Source: Stictocephala bisonia
Lineage: Eukaryota; Arthropoda; Insecta; Hemiptera; Membracidae
Direction of reading: 5' to 3'
NCBI GenBank assembly: GCA_035578905.1
Contig: JAQJVL010002540.1
Coordinates: 29,500-93,499, forward strand
Length of the DNA: 64,000 nucleotides
Program-made: the position numbers and the translations under genes
Shown: positions 21,641 through 34,129 of the stretch, piece after piece
How the letters are laid out: every line of letters begins with the position of its first letter
Position numbering within the stretch: position 1 is the stretch's first letter
The notes under the pieces: model-generated
The model's input: only the letters and a program-made list of their open reading frames with translations
What the model was told of the DNA's origin: nothing
Databases searched by the model: none

Positions 21641-24108
21641 TAAATGCTGATGGGTGACTTTAACATTGACGCGTTGGTTGACAATTCTCCAATCACCAAA
21701 AGATTGATCGACCTGCTAAGAACGTTCGGGCTGGAGTTGTTAATAAAAACACCAACGCGGGTGTCGGCAACAACTCAAACAGCGATCAACAACGTCATCA
21801 CCAATCTCTCAGGTGTCGCAGTTTACGTAGCCAATACAGCGATTTCCGACCACTACGGCCAAGAGGCTGTAATTAGTGGGGATATAATTGCAAGGGAGCC
21901 AAAAATACCAAAACAAATACATGTTGTCCTACTAAAACAATCAATGCTTTGCAAAAACAGAAAAATAACAAATGAATAACTAAAGGAATTTTGGTTTCGA
22001 GATAAAAACTCAAATTTTACTTCAAAATTTACAAAACAATTACAAATCAAAACTTCAAAATGTTTTACCAAAATTACAAAAGAATTTACAGCAAGGTTAT
22101 CTAAGCCGTAAAATCGTATAATGTATCCAAAGCAATCATTTTATCTAAAAATGTTCCCAAAACTGTGTGGGACATCATAAACAATAAGCAAATAGAACGG
22201 AAACAAATTTAAATCAAAGTTGGGGAAAGGATTGTGGACGATTCGACCGATGTGGCAAACGAGTTTAATAGATTCTTCGCGTCTGTTGCTTTTGAGCTCG
22301 GCGCCTGTCATTCACCTCCACAAGAAACCCCTATGCGTATACGGAGCCCAGTTACATCAATGGTACTGGCCCTGGTAGTTGAGGAAGAAGTCGAGAAATT
22401 ATTCAGCAGCTCCCAGCCAAAAAATCAAACGATATAAATTTAATGTCCGTGTGGCTCACTAACAAGTTTGCGGAACAGATCATTACACCATTGACGCAAT
22501 TGATAAATTCAACTTTCGAAAATGGAGTTTCTCCCTCACTCCTTAAAGTTACAAAAGTATGTCCAATTTTAAAGAAAAACTATCCTTATTCCATAAATAA
22601 TTACAGGCCTGTCTCAATTTTGCCAGTTTTAAGCAAAGTATTCGAAAAACTCTTTTTAATTAGAATGGTGCTGTTTCTAAACAGACACAACCTTCTCTCT
22701 GACGACCAATTTGGTTTCAGAAAAAAACAAATCGACAGTAGACGCTGTTGTGAGTCTAGTCGAAAAGGTTGTTGAGGGATTAGAAGAACGAGTACACATT
22801 AAGTTTATTTATCGACTTGTAAAAAGCTTTCGATTGTGTTGACCATTCTAAGCTGCTTGACAAACTTGAATTTTTATGGCATAAGAGGAGTGCCGCTTCA
22901 CTCTTTTCTGAACAAACGATTCCAAGTTGTCCAAATTTCAGAAAAATTCTCTGAACCAATAGAGATGAGATACGGAGTCCTCAGGGCTCAATACTCAGCA
23001 CGATTCTTTTTCTCGTCAAGGTCTTTTTCATATCAACGACATGGGGTCATCGCTAATGCATGGACAACTCATTCAGTACGCAGATGACACGACCCTTTTA
23101 TTCAGAAACAAATTAACACCGATCCTTGAACAACAAGCTTTTTTTGATTTAAACAATTGTGTCCAATATTTCAACAGTCTCAATCTTGAAGTAAACCCCT
23201 CAAAATGTAATGTTTTGTCATTTTCGTCACGACCATATGATGACATGGAGAGACCACTCATTTGGCTGGCAGATAAACGGTTAGATGAGACTGTTAGTTT
23301 AAAATTCCTGGGAATACACCTGGATCGAGGGTTGACCTGGAATTCGCATATGGACCACATTTGCTCCAAATTGTCCTCAGGCATTTATGTTTTGAGAACT
23401 TTAGCAAATATCTGCCCAAATCAAGTTCTAATGACGGCGTATTACGGCCTGATTTACCCCCATCTCACCTACGGTGTGGTGCTGTGGGAAGCTTCTGCAT
23501 ACAATCAGTTTAGCAGAGCATTTAAATGTCAAAAACAAGCGGCTCGCATTGATGCACAATTAAAAGTTCAGAGAAACCTGCAAAGAAACATTCAAAAAAT
23601 TACAACTGTTGACATTGCCTAGCCTTTATATACTGGGGACAACCCTATTTAGCATATCCAAAAGAGTTATGACAAGTGGCCGGGACATACATACACACGA
23701 CACAAGAGGCAGAAAGAACTACCGAACTGGAAACCACAGGACGGTAGTCCACGAACGCTTGCCCTCACAAGCAGGTGTTCGTTTTGTCAACAAGTTGCTG
23801 ATTCAATTAAGAATGCCCCAACGCTCATGTCGTTAAAAACTCGTCTCAAACGCTGTTTAGCGTCTCATGCATTTTATAGTGTGGACGAGTTTATGGCATA
23901 AAACTGGGAGACCGCATAATCAGAAGACTGACAACCGGTGTCGGAAGTGGGGATTTGGTATGAGTGACTATGCTATGAGTGCAACCGTAAATTATGTATG
24001 TTTTGACAGAGGCTTTGATGTGTGAAGTATGTTTTAGATTTTTATATAGGGATGACGATTGCTATACATTTCTGTAATGTCATTGCAAATAAATATTTGA
24101 TTTGAAAG
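21641..24108 (+). pseudogene. CR1/L2-like LINE, 5'-truncated and degenerate
   Basis: Starts inside the endonuclease domain: LMGDFNIDAL at 21647 carries the Asp-Asn pair of AP endonucleases and SDHYGQ (21850) its terminal Asp-His. A linker with FNRFFASV (about 22262) follows. RT pieces come next: NYRPVSILPVLSKVFEKL (22600), DDQFGFR (22700), motif A AFDCVDH (22830) after an internal stop, a corrupted motif B (22975) and an intact motif C YADDTTLLF (23077). The thumb LKFLGIHLDRGLTW (23300) and the C-terminal QKQAAR region complete it, ending near 23880. The 3' end is AT-rich and closes with aaataaatatttgatttg (24088). Frames shift at least six times. It is a close family relative of the LINE at 29.4 kb. 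Intact elements reverse-transcribe their own RNA at nicked nuclear DNA. Confidence 0.85.
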
Positions 24109-26269
24109 TTTGCAAAATTATTTTCGAAGACAGAAATTAAGAATATGCCCAAACTATGCAGCGGTGCTTAAAACGATAATGTAGAAGATGTAGATATTTC
24201 ATAACAAGAAATTGTTGAAATAGCAGATAAAATACAAGGTAATTCAAACTGAGTCTCAGAAAACACCATTAGTTCAAAAGAAAAATGTCGATTGGTTTTA
24301 GTCTAAGAACAATACTAATTCTAATTGTATCACTGTCGACTATTAAGTCTAGCTGCAGTAAATAATAAACAAAACACCTGCAGAGTGTAAAGCAGATACC
24401 AAACTCATCTGAAGATGTGATGTACATAAAACTCAGGTGATGTAAATGAATGTATAGAAAAATCTCATGAAACTATACAAAATATTGTATGTAATGGATT
24501 GATTTATATTTTAATCAATCAGTTTTATAAATATATTTAATTGTAAATAAGAGTGCAATCAATGAAAATTTCATAATATACAAGTAAATGAAATAATTCG
24601 ATTTGGTCATAATATGATTGGCTTGTTAGTAATGCAAGGATTTGTAGGATTAAGAAGTTACAAATGAAAAGGAATAATTTACTAAAACTATAGAACTATG
24701 CAAAGACGCAATTGAACTTTTCGTCATAAAACAAAGCCTTTTCTTTACAGATGGAAAAAGAATTTTTCCCAGTGCCATTACTTGTAACCATCTTGGGAGT
24801 TCTACGCCTTTTCGGCTGTCCTTCACTGAACTGATCTTTAGGTATTTGATTCTGACGATTTTTCTTCACTACAGTTGACCATGAGGGATGACCCACTTCT
24901 TCAATCACCGCAGTCATGGGCAGTGACACTGGGCAGCAATTACTTAATTTATTAGTATTATTGTTTAGTTTTATTTATTTATATCCCTGGTATTTTTTGA
25001 TGACTATTCGAAGTTTTGAATCATTATTGAATTAGATCATTTTGGGTTCAAACTGTTGGTAACCATGTGTCTTGTGGGTGTTGGGAAGCGGAATCCGTCA
25101 ATCTACCGGAACCATCTGGTGTCACAGGTACCCTCTATTTTTTAACTTTTGATAACAGGCTTAGGCTGAACCCTCTCGAAGTTGGGGAGGGGTAGTTGGT
25201 TTTAAGTTGGATCTTGGTCCTAGTGCTGTTTGATCTGGTCAAGCAGAGGGACTCCGAACAATCAATGTATGGGGTAATCCATTTATTATTTTGTTTCATG
25301 TGTAGTCATTACAGTATTTTTGGTAAAGTCCATAGTTTTCTACGGAATTTATAAATACCTGCTTTTGTAATTTGTAGATTTTGTTGTTTTAAACAATTAT
25401 TTTCGCGATAAATGTTAAAATATACGATTAAATTATATTTTTGTTATAATTAAAACACTCTTACAAACCATCTATTTGATAAATATAGAAACTCGTGAAT
25501 TGTTTTAAACACAAGCCTTCTTTTTAGATATAGTACAATGGTAGTTTATTAAAGTGACAGTTGTTTATCGTTCTTGAATGAAAAAAATGGCCTCTACCTT
25601 CGACAGTTACTGAAACTTGTGAATGGTGCTGGACTTCTTGTTGGCTACAGTATCAAAGCAGCTTGGCGAAAGTGGTTCTTTAGTGCCCTTGAAAAGACAA
25701 ATGTGTTCCACCTTTGACATTAATGGACGACAACCATCCAGAACGTTCGTTCCTGGGAGTAAACGGATTCTTAAAGAACCGTATTTGCTATACGTAAAAG
25801 TTAAAGAAAACAATCATTACGATAACACACACTTGGCTTCATTATCTTAATATACATGAAATTGTTTTTACACAAACAATTTTCTTTTAGAAATAATAAT
25901 TAAATTTAATTAATTTAATGACCTTCCAAATCTGAACTGACCGATTAATCAATTTATAAAAATACGATTAATGTATAACAATAGTGACAATACTGACAAT
26001 AGTGAATTACCAACCCTTTCAAATAATTATTATCATGTATCTGAGTGGATCAATAATTTTTCATGAGGAATGAAAGGTTACATCAAGCTGTATTTAGAGA
26101 AAGAGTAGGGGGTCCATCAAGTTTGTATCATGGATGATCGGTAAAGTGTGTCCTTTTGTGTTTTATTGATAATTGCAAGGACCCATCAAGTATTGACATG
26201 TGAATGAGAGGAGGATCTGTTATTTTCTATGGGTGAGAGGAAACGTCCATTGGACAAGTCGTGTGTCAC
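24109..26269. other. Mostly AT-rich, two unassigned short ORFs
   Basis: A minus-strand 77-codon frame (24696-24929) encodes a basic peptide with HPSWSTVVKKN, faintly like the hydrophilic ORF1 linkers of non-LTR elements. A plus-strand 75-codon frame (25623-25850) has CSTFDINGRQPSRTFVPGSK and looks somewhat protein-like. I recognise neither. The rest shows no feature. Confidence 0.3.
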
Positions 26270-26530
26270 TTACAATTGCGAGGGTACATCAAGTGGTGGT
26301 TCACCAATAAACGCGATCGGCAGTGAATGCGAGGGTACGTCGTGTTTAACAAATAAATGAGAGGGTACGTCAAGTCGTGCTTCACCAATAAATGCAAGGA
26401 TACGTCAAGTCGTGTTTCACCGATAAATGGAGGGTACGTCAAGCCGTGATTCACCAATAAATGCGAGAGTACGTAAATCCGTGTTTCACCAATAAATGCG
26501 AGGGTACGTCAATCCGTGTTTCGCCAATGA
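26270..26530. repeat. Degenerate ~36 bp tandem array
   Basis: The word gagggtac(g/a)tcaa recurs near 26280, 26330, 26361, 26396 (variant), 26425, 26465 (variant) and 26499, separated by tttcaccaataaatg. Spacing is about 30-50 and units are diverged, so the array is old. A 63-codon minus-strand frame across it is a repeat artefact. Weaker copies may extend upstream to 26150. Confidence 0.7.
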
Positions 26531-29355
26531 GAGAATACTTCATCCTGCGTAGATACGGCCAATTGTGTTTCGTAGTTGTTCAAAATTAACAAAATATTTG
26601 GTATCATACAGTTTTCGTGTCGTTGTATATTGTATTTTAAATATAAATAATTTATTATAACTTAGTGTAATATTATATAATAATATTACCATAAAACTTC
26701 GAAGCATAAAAATGGTTCAAGTCAAACTGCAGATGTCCTCATGTACAATTGATATTAACAGGGTGCTTGTAATGCTAAGTGTAGTAAATTTCAATGCATG
26801 GCCTCTTGTTGAACTCCAATAACAGTTCACAAGTGTCTCTAATGAACATGCATTGATTCAAGCTGATTCACATTAAGCAAAATACATCCGGTTTTATAGT
26901 TCAGTACACCAACCTTTACTTTACAGTTTCAAAATTTTAAAATCTAAATTCTCTTTTGGGACTCCTTAAAAACTTATTTGTACTATAATTACTCTCCACA
27001 TTCGAATACATAATGTTTTATATGGGTCTTAATAACTAATATAACACGAAATTTCAATGTAAAAAACGATTAATTATTGAAAGTAAATAAATGTTAAATT
27101 TTAAAAATAGTAATGTCTAGTAACCTAAAAGTAGGAATGAAATCAAGTTATAGCTTTAAAAATGTACTTTATACTTTCGTAATTTAATTAATTTTGTACT
27201 AAAGAGTGGAAAGTGTGAGACAATCTCTATAATTAATCATCTATAAGCTTTCACTGCAAGACAAAAGATAAAATATCACATACTTTGCACTCTTATAGCC
27301 AATGAGTTACATTCGAAATATACGAAAGGAAATATATTTGATATTTTAAAATTAAAAAATATCATAATCATCTGAATTAAGGACATGAAATTATCTTATG
27401 TTGTTTCAACACTGAAGTCAACTAACTAAAGTAGCTGATTGGTATGCATATAATAATGTCCATATTACTATATTAATTTATAACTATGAGTTTAGTCTTA
27501 AACACAAAAGCGAATAATCCATCAAATATGAATAATTTAATACAGATTTCACTTCTGTCCATTCGACTTTCCTTGAACGTTTTCGATTGTTAATAGCCAT
27601 GGCAATTAATCAGCAAAACAGTATAATTATACGACTTAAGTGTTTATTTACAAAATAAGATCTTGCTATCTGAGATCTTGGCCAATGGAAACCCAAAACC
27701 GGACTATATATTTCAATTTAAAAGTGACCTTAATGTGTACTAATTCAACTAGTATTGAAAACTAACTTTAATTTAATTTTCATTGTGTTACAAGCCTGCA
27801 AAAATCACTCGAGGGCCAACTTGCCGTTAAGTCCCATCTCAATGGTGTCGAGAGCCTCTTCAAGTTGTATGGTGGCTGTGTGGTTAGAGTTGTAGGAGAC
27901 AAGCTAGAACATATTGCGACATTCAAACAGCCTTGTGTGATACGTTTAAATAACCTGCCTGAATAACCTTTTACATTGTTACATTTAAATTTAGTAATAA
28001 CTACCGTGCCATCTTACCAAACTTACCACTGCATGTTCTTATTCTATTGTGTTTTTGTATATGAATGATTATATTTTAGATTAGTCATTACTTATTTCAT
28101 ATCGAATCCTAATTGTTGTTGTGTCTACTGATTATTGATATTTGTTCCTATTATTTTTAGTATTTTAGGCCTACTATTGGTTATTTATTCCCTGTTATCT
28201 TTATTATGTTTTTTATTTATTTATTTTTTGTAGTTTATAATTAGGTTATTATTACATGGCATATTAATTAGTATTCTCTACGATCGGCGTCTTAGAGATG
28301 AATAATGAATAATAATAATAATATTCTATTCAGTTTGCTGTTTGTAAATGTAATATATTGTACAGTCACTAGTAGTTTGATTGTTCAAAGTTTGTCATCT
28401 TTTCTTATAAAAACTTTAATGTATAATGGGGTTGACCATTGAAATAAACAAATTAATAAATTGTTTGTTTGTGCATTCATTGCCTAGAGATCACATTACA
28501 AACTGAATGTTATACACAATACTTAAGTTTGTGAAATGAATGTGTTATAACGATATATGAGAGTTTATGTGCAATAATTACAATGGATGAGTATTTCCAG
28601 CCATTATGACGTAGTAACATCAATTTACAAACTAGTTACACTATGCGTAGTTAGGTAGTTTTTCTTATCTAATTCTACTTTCAATCTATCCTAGTTGAGG
28701 TTAGATGGTAGTGTTAACAAGCCAACATGAATCTAAATCTACTTTCCTGGCACACCGCCAATGTCCTGCCAATACCCAGCTGTTCAGGCCAACTACTTAT
28801 AGGCCGTTATACATTTTGTCGTTCTTTGACGTCTTTAAAGGAAAACACTTCTCTTGCCATAATGAGACGTCTCTAACAAATATCCATCATGAGTTTTGTA
28901 ATTTCAAAATATAAATCCCTTTAATACATAACACTGCAGACGTTTGAAAATTCATCAAACAATTCAGCATCATCTACAAAACAGGTATTTTTATGAGAAA
29001 TTATGATACCCATATAACGTAAGTTAGTGGATATGATAGGGTATAATAACTATCATGATATTATATTAAAAATTACAATCCAACTCTTGATAATCGTGAA
29101 TGAAAAATACGGCATTGTCGTTAAAAACTATTAAGTGCCTTCTGAAAAACAAATTGGCCCGACCTTTGACACAAAGATTTGGATGATAACTGCTTTACCT
29201 TTGATCCTAGAGATATTAATACTGTAGCTCTATAAAAAGTGGGTTTAAATGTTACAATAAAATCTGTTGTAATAGTCATTAACATAAATATAACTTGTGT
29301 TACGAATTTAGTATGACGGTAATGATTTATTACATATCCATACAAGTTATTATGA
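26531..29355. other. Long AT-rich stretch; possible LINE 3' tail near 27.8-28.46 kb
   Basis: A less AT-rich patch at 27790-27960 is followed by a long AT-rich tract ending ttgaccattgaaataaac near 28430-28450, reminiscent of a LINE 3' end. This is weak. A 69-codon frame at 28705-28914 has no recognised motif. Nothing else is supported. Confidence 0.35.
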
Positions 29356-31455
29356 ATGCTTGCCATTATCAAGTACTTATTGGAGTACCTTAGAAAATAC
29401 CCAAAAGACAACTTTAAGTGCTTATCGGAACGTCTGCTAGAGGAAGTTCATATTCGTGACAGAGAAATAAAAATGTTTAAAAATAAAAGTGAAAGCCAAC
29501 TAAAAGTTATAAAAGAATTGCGAAACGTACACCCTGACACAATTCACATTCCTCCCAAACACGCCACTTCAGTCACAACTTCACTCCCTTTACACAATAG
29601 TTTCAATATTCTCCACAACCTTAATCCCGAAGAAACAGAATTTCAAACAGTCTCCAATCAAAGAAAGTCAAAAACAAAACAAAATAAAAAACACAACCAA
29701 GCCACTTTCATACCAAAATATCCCAAACAAAAAACAGCATCAAAAACTACAGACAAAAATAATTCTGAGGTAAACATTCCATTCTTCAATGTATCTGTGG
29801 TCGGTGACAGCCATGCTCGACATATCGCTACACTGATGACTGAGAGGACATCGAACAAGACCAACATCACCGGTATTTGTAAGCCCGGAGCGGGACTTCT
29901 TAAAATCACGCCTTCATCCACAACACCAACTAATCCCGAGGCTAAATGTATGGTGTTGCTTGCCGGAACCAACGACGTGTCTGCTGGAAGACAACACATC
30001 ATATTTGACAACTTGGGGGAAATTGTTAACAGTTGTAGGCAGACCTCTAGAGTTTTGGTGTGCTCGCTGCCAACTAGATACGATCTGCCACTTACAAGCC
30101 CCATTCACAGGATAGTCTCTCAAGTGAACAATTACATCGAGGACCTATGTAGTCACCACGAAGGCGTTGAGTGGCTGGATTTAAGTTGCATTTCCCGGAG
30201 ATACTTCACCACCCATGGACTACACTTGAGATCGAGCGGAAAGCGCCTTCTGGCTGGTCTTATAGTGAAGAAACTGAGCTGCTGGCAAGGATCACTACAA
30301 CATGACTCCAAGGATGGGAGGGCATCAACCATCCCCACTAAGCCAATCGTGATACCTTCAGGCCCAACTACACTGCCCTACGAGACCTTCGCGGAAGCCG
30401 TAAAGCAGGGCCATCCAAACGGATGCATTCCGAAGGGACATTCTGATGTGGAACTTGTCTGGGCTGAAAGAGAACAGAGCCATTTTTTTAGAGATACCTC
30501 CTCAAACCTCCAGACTAAATTAAGTAATTCCGGTCTCACTCCTCGGAAATGCCATATTACAAAAAGAACAATAAATAAACAACACATTTTTTTACTTCAT
30601 CAAATTTCACAAATTGCTACTAATAAAATAGATGAGCTCTCATTGTTATGTGAAGAGCTAAATCCCGATGTATTGTTAATAACTGAGCACGGCTTTATCA
30701 TCAACAATATAAACCATTTTAAAATTCAAAATTATAATTTAGCAAATTTCTATTGCAGAGACATCCATCGTGGTGGTGGAACTGCAATACACGTAAAAAA
30801 AGAACTTAAATTCATTCCAGTGGTATTCGGAGAATCTATAGAAAGAGACATTGAAATTACTGGTATAAAAATACAGAACAACAGATTTCAATTTACAATA
30901 ATTGGGATATATAGATCTCCAAATGGAAATATAGACACCTTTTTACAAAAATTCGAAAATTGTCTCAGATATTTATCAAAAAGAAATTCAAAATTCATAT
31001 TTATGGGGGATTTTAACATTGACGCTCTCGATGTTAATAATCCCACTTCTAAACGTATGGCCGACCTTTTACAGTCTTTCGGACTGAAATGGTCTATTAC
31101 CTCTCCCACGAGAGTTACGGCCATTTCACAAACGGCTATAGACAACATTATAACAAACGTGCATGAAGTAGACGTCAGTGTGGTCAACACAGCTATCTCA
31201 GACCATTACGGTCAACAGGCCATTATCAGTGATTGTTATCTGGCACGATATCCCGTAACTAAACGAACATTTAGAGACACTAATCCCAAAAACCTAGCTC
31301 ATTTAGACGTTTCACTAAAAAGAGAGAGTTGGAATTGTATCAATGTTATTGATCCCATTACGTTACAATTTCAAAATTTTGAAAATTGCTTGAATTTTCA
31401 TTTTGATGTAAATTGCCCAGTAAAGACATTGAAACCAGCACAAAAGAAAACGGGA
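29356..31455 (+). CDS. LINE ORF: SGNH-esterase domain fused to AP endonuclease
   Basis: One uninterrupted frame opens at ATG 29356. Residues 1-60 are charged and helical (possible coiled coil), and 90-135 are basic and Lys/Gln-rich. Then comes an SGNH/GDSL-type hydrolase fold: VVGDSHARH (Ser about 152), AGTNDV (about 202-207) and HGLHLRSSGKR (His about 289). A linker leads to a second domain with AP-endonuclease landmarks: NPDVLLITEHG (435), GGGTAIHV (473), GIYRSPNGN (about 520), MGDFNIDA (550) and SDHYG (615). Esterase domains occur in ORF1 of CR1/L2-type LINEs and the endonuclease begins ORF2; here they share one frame. The frame reads into an insertion and stops at 31489-31491, so the last dozen residues are not LINE. 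The reverse transcriptase is lost downstream, so the element cannot move on its own. Confidence 0.85.
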
Positions 31456-32001
31456 GTTCATCAACCCGGCACCAAGCTCTATATGTTATAAAAAAACACG
31501 TCAACCCGGCACTGACCCTTTCACTGGCCGCCATGACAGTATGTCAACCCGGCACCAGCCACCCCTCTTACCCATTCCACCTACACTACCCCCTCCCAAC
31601 CCCTCCTTTCTCTTTCCCCTCCCCTAATCACCTCCCATTTTCGTAAGGTGCCGTAGGTTCGCGCTGTCCATGTCCGGGGACCGAGCTTTACTAAACGAAG
31701 GTGTGTGATGGTTTTAAAATGAATGGGTGTGAGCTTTGTAAAATGAAGGCAACGCTTTGTTCAATAGGTTAGGTTAGGTTAGGTTAGGTTAAAGGAGTTA
31801 GGGCGATGAGATGCCTAGGGTTCGAGGGAGGGAAAGAAGAGAATGAGGGGCGTATGTTTGGTGTTGTGGAGGGGGAACCCAGCTCCCCTACCTTCAAACT
31901 GTCTCGGTGCCGGGTTAAGTTGTGACATTAGTAACGCCTGATTAACCTTAGAGCGGTGGTCAGATTTGGTGCCGGGTAGACGTGCCGCCAAGAAAACGGG
32001 A
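31444..32001. mobile_element. GC-rich insertion in the LINE with 12 bp target duplication
   Basis: The LINE is interrupted by 534 bp (31456-31989) flanked by the direct repeat aagaaaacggga (31444-31455 and 31990-32001). Removing the insert and one repeat restores a continuous LINE frame. The insert is strikingly GC-rich for this window. The word acccggcac occurs repeatedly (31463, 31506, 31544) and in reverse orientation near the right end (gtgccgggt at 31906 and 31971), giving imperfect inverted termini. It also holds ggttaggttaggttaggtta near 31768. There is no coding frame. It looks like a nonautonomous element of unknown class. Confidence 0.8.
31766..31792. repeat. Interstitial (TTAGG)n run
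   Basis: Five units of the insect telomere motif read as ggtta on the plus strand, within the GC-rich insertion. It is too short to be a telomere remnant and is carried by the inserted element. Confidence 0.85.
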
Positions 32002-33315
32002 TGCAGATGGATCACAAAAGGTATCCTAACATCAAGGAAAAAGATGAAATTTCTCACCAAAATATCTAAATACACTACAAATTTGAATTTCAAAATTTTT
32101 TTCCAAAATTATAAGAAAATTTACAAAAAAGTCATTAGAGCGGCTAAAGCTTATGATGTAAATAAAGCAATAGCCACATCGAAAAATGTAGCAAAAACTG
32201 CCTGGGCTATCATAAACAATAGTGTTGCACAAAAAAACAAACCAATTCAACTTCAAATTAGCGGAGAACAAGTCTGTGATGAGCGCAGGATTGCGGAGGA
32301 ATTTAACGCCTTCTTCGCATCAGTAGGTACTACTGATCTAGGACTTCGTCCACGGAGAGTCCATTAGCTTCTTTGGACTAATGGACTGTCTATTGCCACA
32401 GACTGTATATTGCCAATTGTCAAATTTCCTTAGGAAGGAAATTTGACAGTGGCAATAGATGAAAATGAAATTGAGGAGTTAAATTCAACTAAATTCCTCG
32501 GAATATACCTAGATCGGGGTTTGACTTGGAATATACATGTTGACAGTCTTTGCAAAAAGCTTTCATCAAGCATTTATGTTTTGAGAAACTTAGCAAAATT
32601 TTGCCCTAACCATATAATGATGACAGCTTATCATGGTTTAGTTTACAGTCATCTCTCATATGGTCTGGCTTTGTGGGGAGGCTGCTCTGCCTCAAACCTG
32701 ACCAGAATATTTAGAATTCAAAAAATGGCAGTTAGAATAATTAGCAAATTACATTATAGAGAGTCTTGTAGGCCAGTATTTAAACGGTTAAACCTGCTGA
32801 CGTTGCCTTGCCTCTATATTTTAGAGACAGCAACATATTGTATGTTTAAAACTGCACTGACAAAAGGCAGAGATATTCACAATCATCATACTAGAAGCAG
32901 GGATATATATACAGAATTGGAAATCACAGGACGGTAGTCTACGAACACCTACCCTCACAGATTGGTGTTCGTATAATTAACAGACTCCCAGAATGTATTA
33001 AAAATGCTACAACGCCCAAGGCGTTTAAGAACCGTCTCAAGAAATGTTTGGTCAAACTGGCATTTTATAGTGTTGACGAGTTTTTTTTCATATAATTAGG
33101 AAGCCACTGAATTTTAAAATTGATACTAGAGGACATTTTGGAGGTATAATTGGCGAATGAATGGGAATTTGGGTGCGTAAAAAAAATGTATGTTTGAAAG
33201 TGTTATTGTGATTGAATGGATGGCACATTTTATTTTATTTATTAATGACTATTGTGATACAATTTTGTCAATTGTTAACAAGATGCAATAAAAAATATAT
33301 TATTATTATTATTAT
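31990..33315 (+). pseudogene. 3' part of the esterase LINE, reverse-transcriptase core deleted
   Basis: After the insertion the LINE resumes (KKTGCRWITKGI), through the linker ending EEFNAFFASVGTTD at about 32336. The sequence then jumps over the entire catalytic RT core. From about 32443 the frame reads DENEIEELNSTKFLGIYLDRGLTW (thumb) on to SYGLALWGGCSASNL and LPCLYILETA (to 32937), with the final piece in another frame to about 33090. The junction 32350-32445 contains two hairpins. A 3' untranslated region ends in caataaaaaatatattatta (33286) and a short TAT/ATT microsatellite, the type of tail found in CR1-like LINEs. Confidence 0.8.
32352..32452. repeat. Pair of hairpins at the RT deletion junction
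   Basis: agtccattag (about 32358) pairs with ctaatggact (about 32378). Next, caaatttcct (32424) pairs with aggaaatttg across a short centre, extended by gtca/tgac. The related words ctattgccacagactg and attgccaattgtc are also repeated here. None of this belongs to a LINE coding sequence, so the RT core was replaced or lost through a structure-prone event. Confidence 0.65.
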
Positions 33316-33340
33316 CAAGAACGGTATAGAACATGTGAAA

Positions 33341-33635
33341 TGCATTATAATTTTGATGTATTAAAACAACTGTTTGAAATTATTTACTAAAATTTAATAC
33401 GTGCTCTATGCTTTTATGTTTTGTCATTATGTGTTGATTTAAGGAATATTATAGACAGATGTTAAGTATTAGACAGTTAATTGTTGAAGGAAAATAATTG
33501 TACAGTATATTTAATATGTGTTCCAGTAAAAGTTTATAAGTACCTAAAACGATTAGTTTAAATATTATTTCTACTGGACTAATTAATCTCTAATAAAAAT
33601 CTATAATGAGTAGAAAAGTGAAATTGTACTTTACA
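33341..33635 (+). repeat. 5' LTR of the BEL/Pao element
   Basis: Direct repeat partner of 35055-35340, with shared interior words such as aatacgtgctctatgctttt and ggaaaataattgtacagtat. LTRs carry the promoter and polyadenylation site in this class; taataaaaatc near the 3' end may be the signal. Confidence 0.85.
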
Positions 33636-33701
33636 ATTTGGCAACCATGAAAGGATTGGAAATTCATTAAATACTAAACCAGATAGAATTAGGTCAAGAA
33701 C

Positions 33702-34010
33702 ATGAATATACTGAAACGGCAAAGGAATTTATTGCGCAGTGTTTTTACAAGAAATGTAAACAGTATAAAAGAACTGTTTGAAAATGATCCTCTTGATTTG
33801 GATGAAATAGAAGTATTCTTTATAATTCTACAACAAAAATCTGATGAACTACAAGCAGTTGATAAAGAAATAAGGGACTTGCTGTTGAATGATGAAAATA
33901 CAACTGAAAATGATTTTCTAGCTGAAACAACAAACACAGATAAGTATGTAGGTAATTATGAGTCCATTCGGCTAACAGTTCAAAAACTTGTAAAACAAGA
34001 GAGTCATTAA
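33702..34010 (+). pseudogene. BEL/Pao gag N-terminal remnant
   Basis: A 102-codon frame from ATG 33702 encodes a charged, helical peptide (RNLLRSVFTRNVNSIKEL, then an acidic segment) as found at the start of BEL/Pao gag proteins. It stops after about 100 residues, and the downstream zinc-knuckle part of gag is not seen. Position just after the primer-binding region supports the call. Confidence 0.6.
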
Positions 34011-34129
34011 GTCAAGTAAGCTCCAACAACTTAGGACTAGGTTCTGACGCCAACTCTTATTCAATATTATATAAAAGCACCCATTTACTCCCAAAATTTG
34101 AAATCAAGAAATTTGATGGGAAACTTATC

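Noticed and set aside
26266..26457. 63-codon minus-strand ORF
   Set aside because: Runs over the ~36 bp degenerate array and is explained by it.
29658..31190. Several minus-strand ORFs inside the esterase LINE
   Set aside because: Antisense shadows of the 29356 frame; no independent motifs.
31766..31792. Telomere or ancient chromosome fusion point
   Set aside because: Only five TTAGG units, located inside a short insertion with target duplication, so they were carried in by the element.
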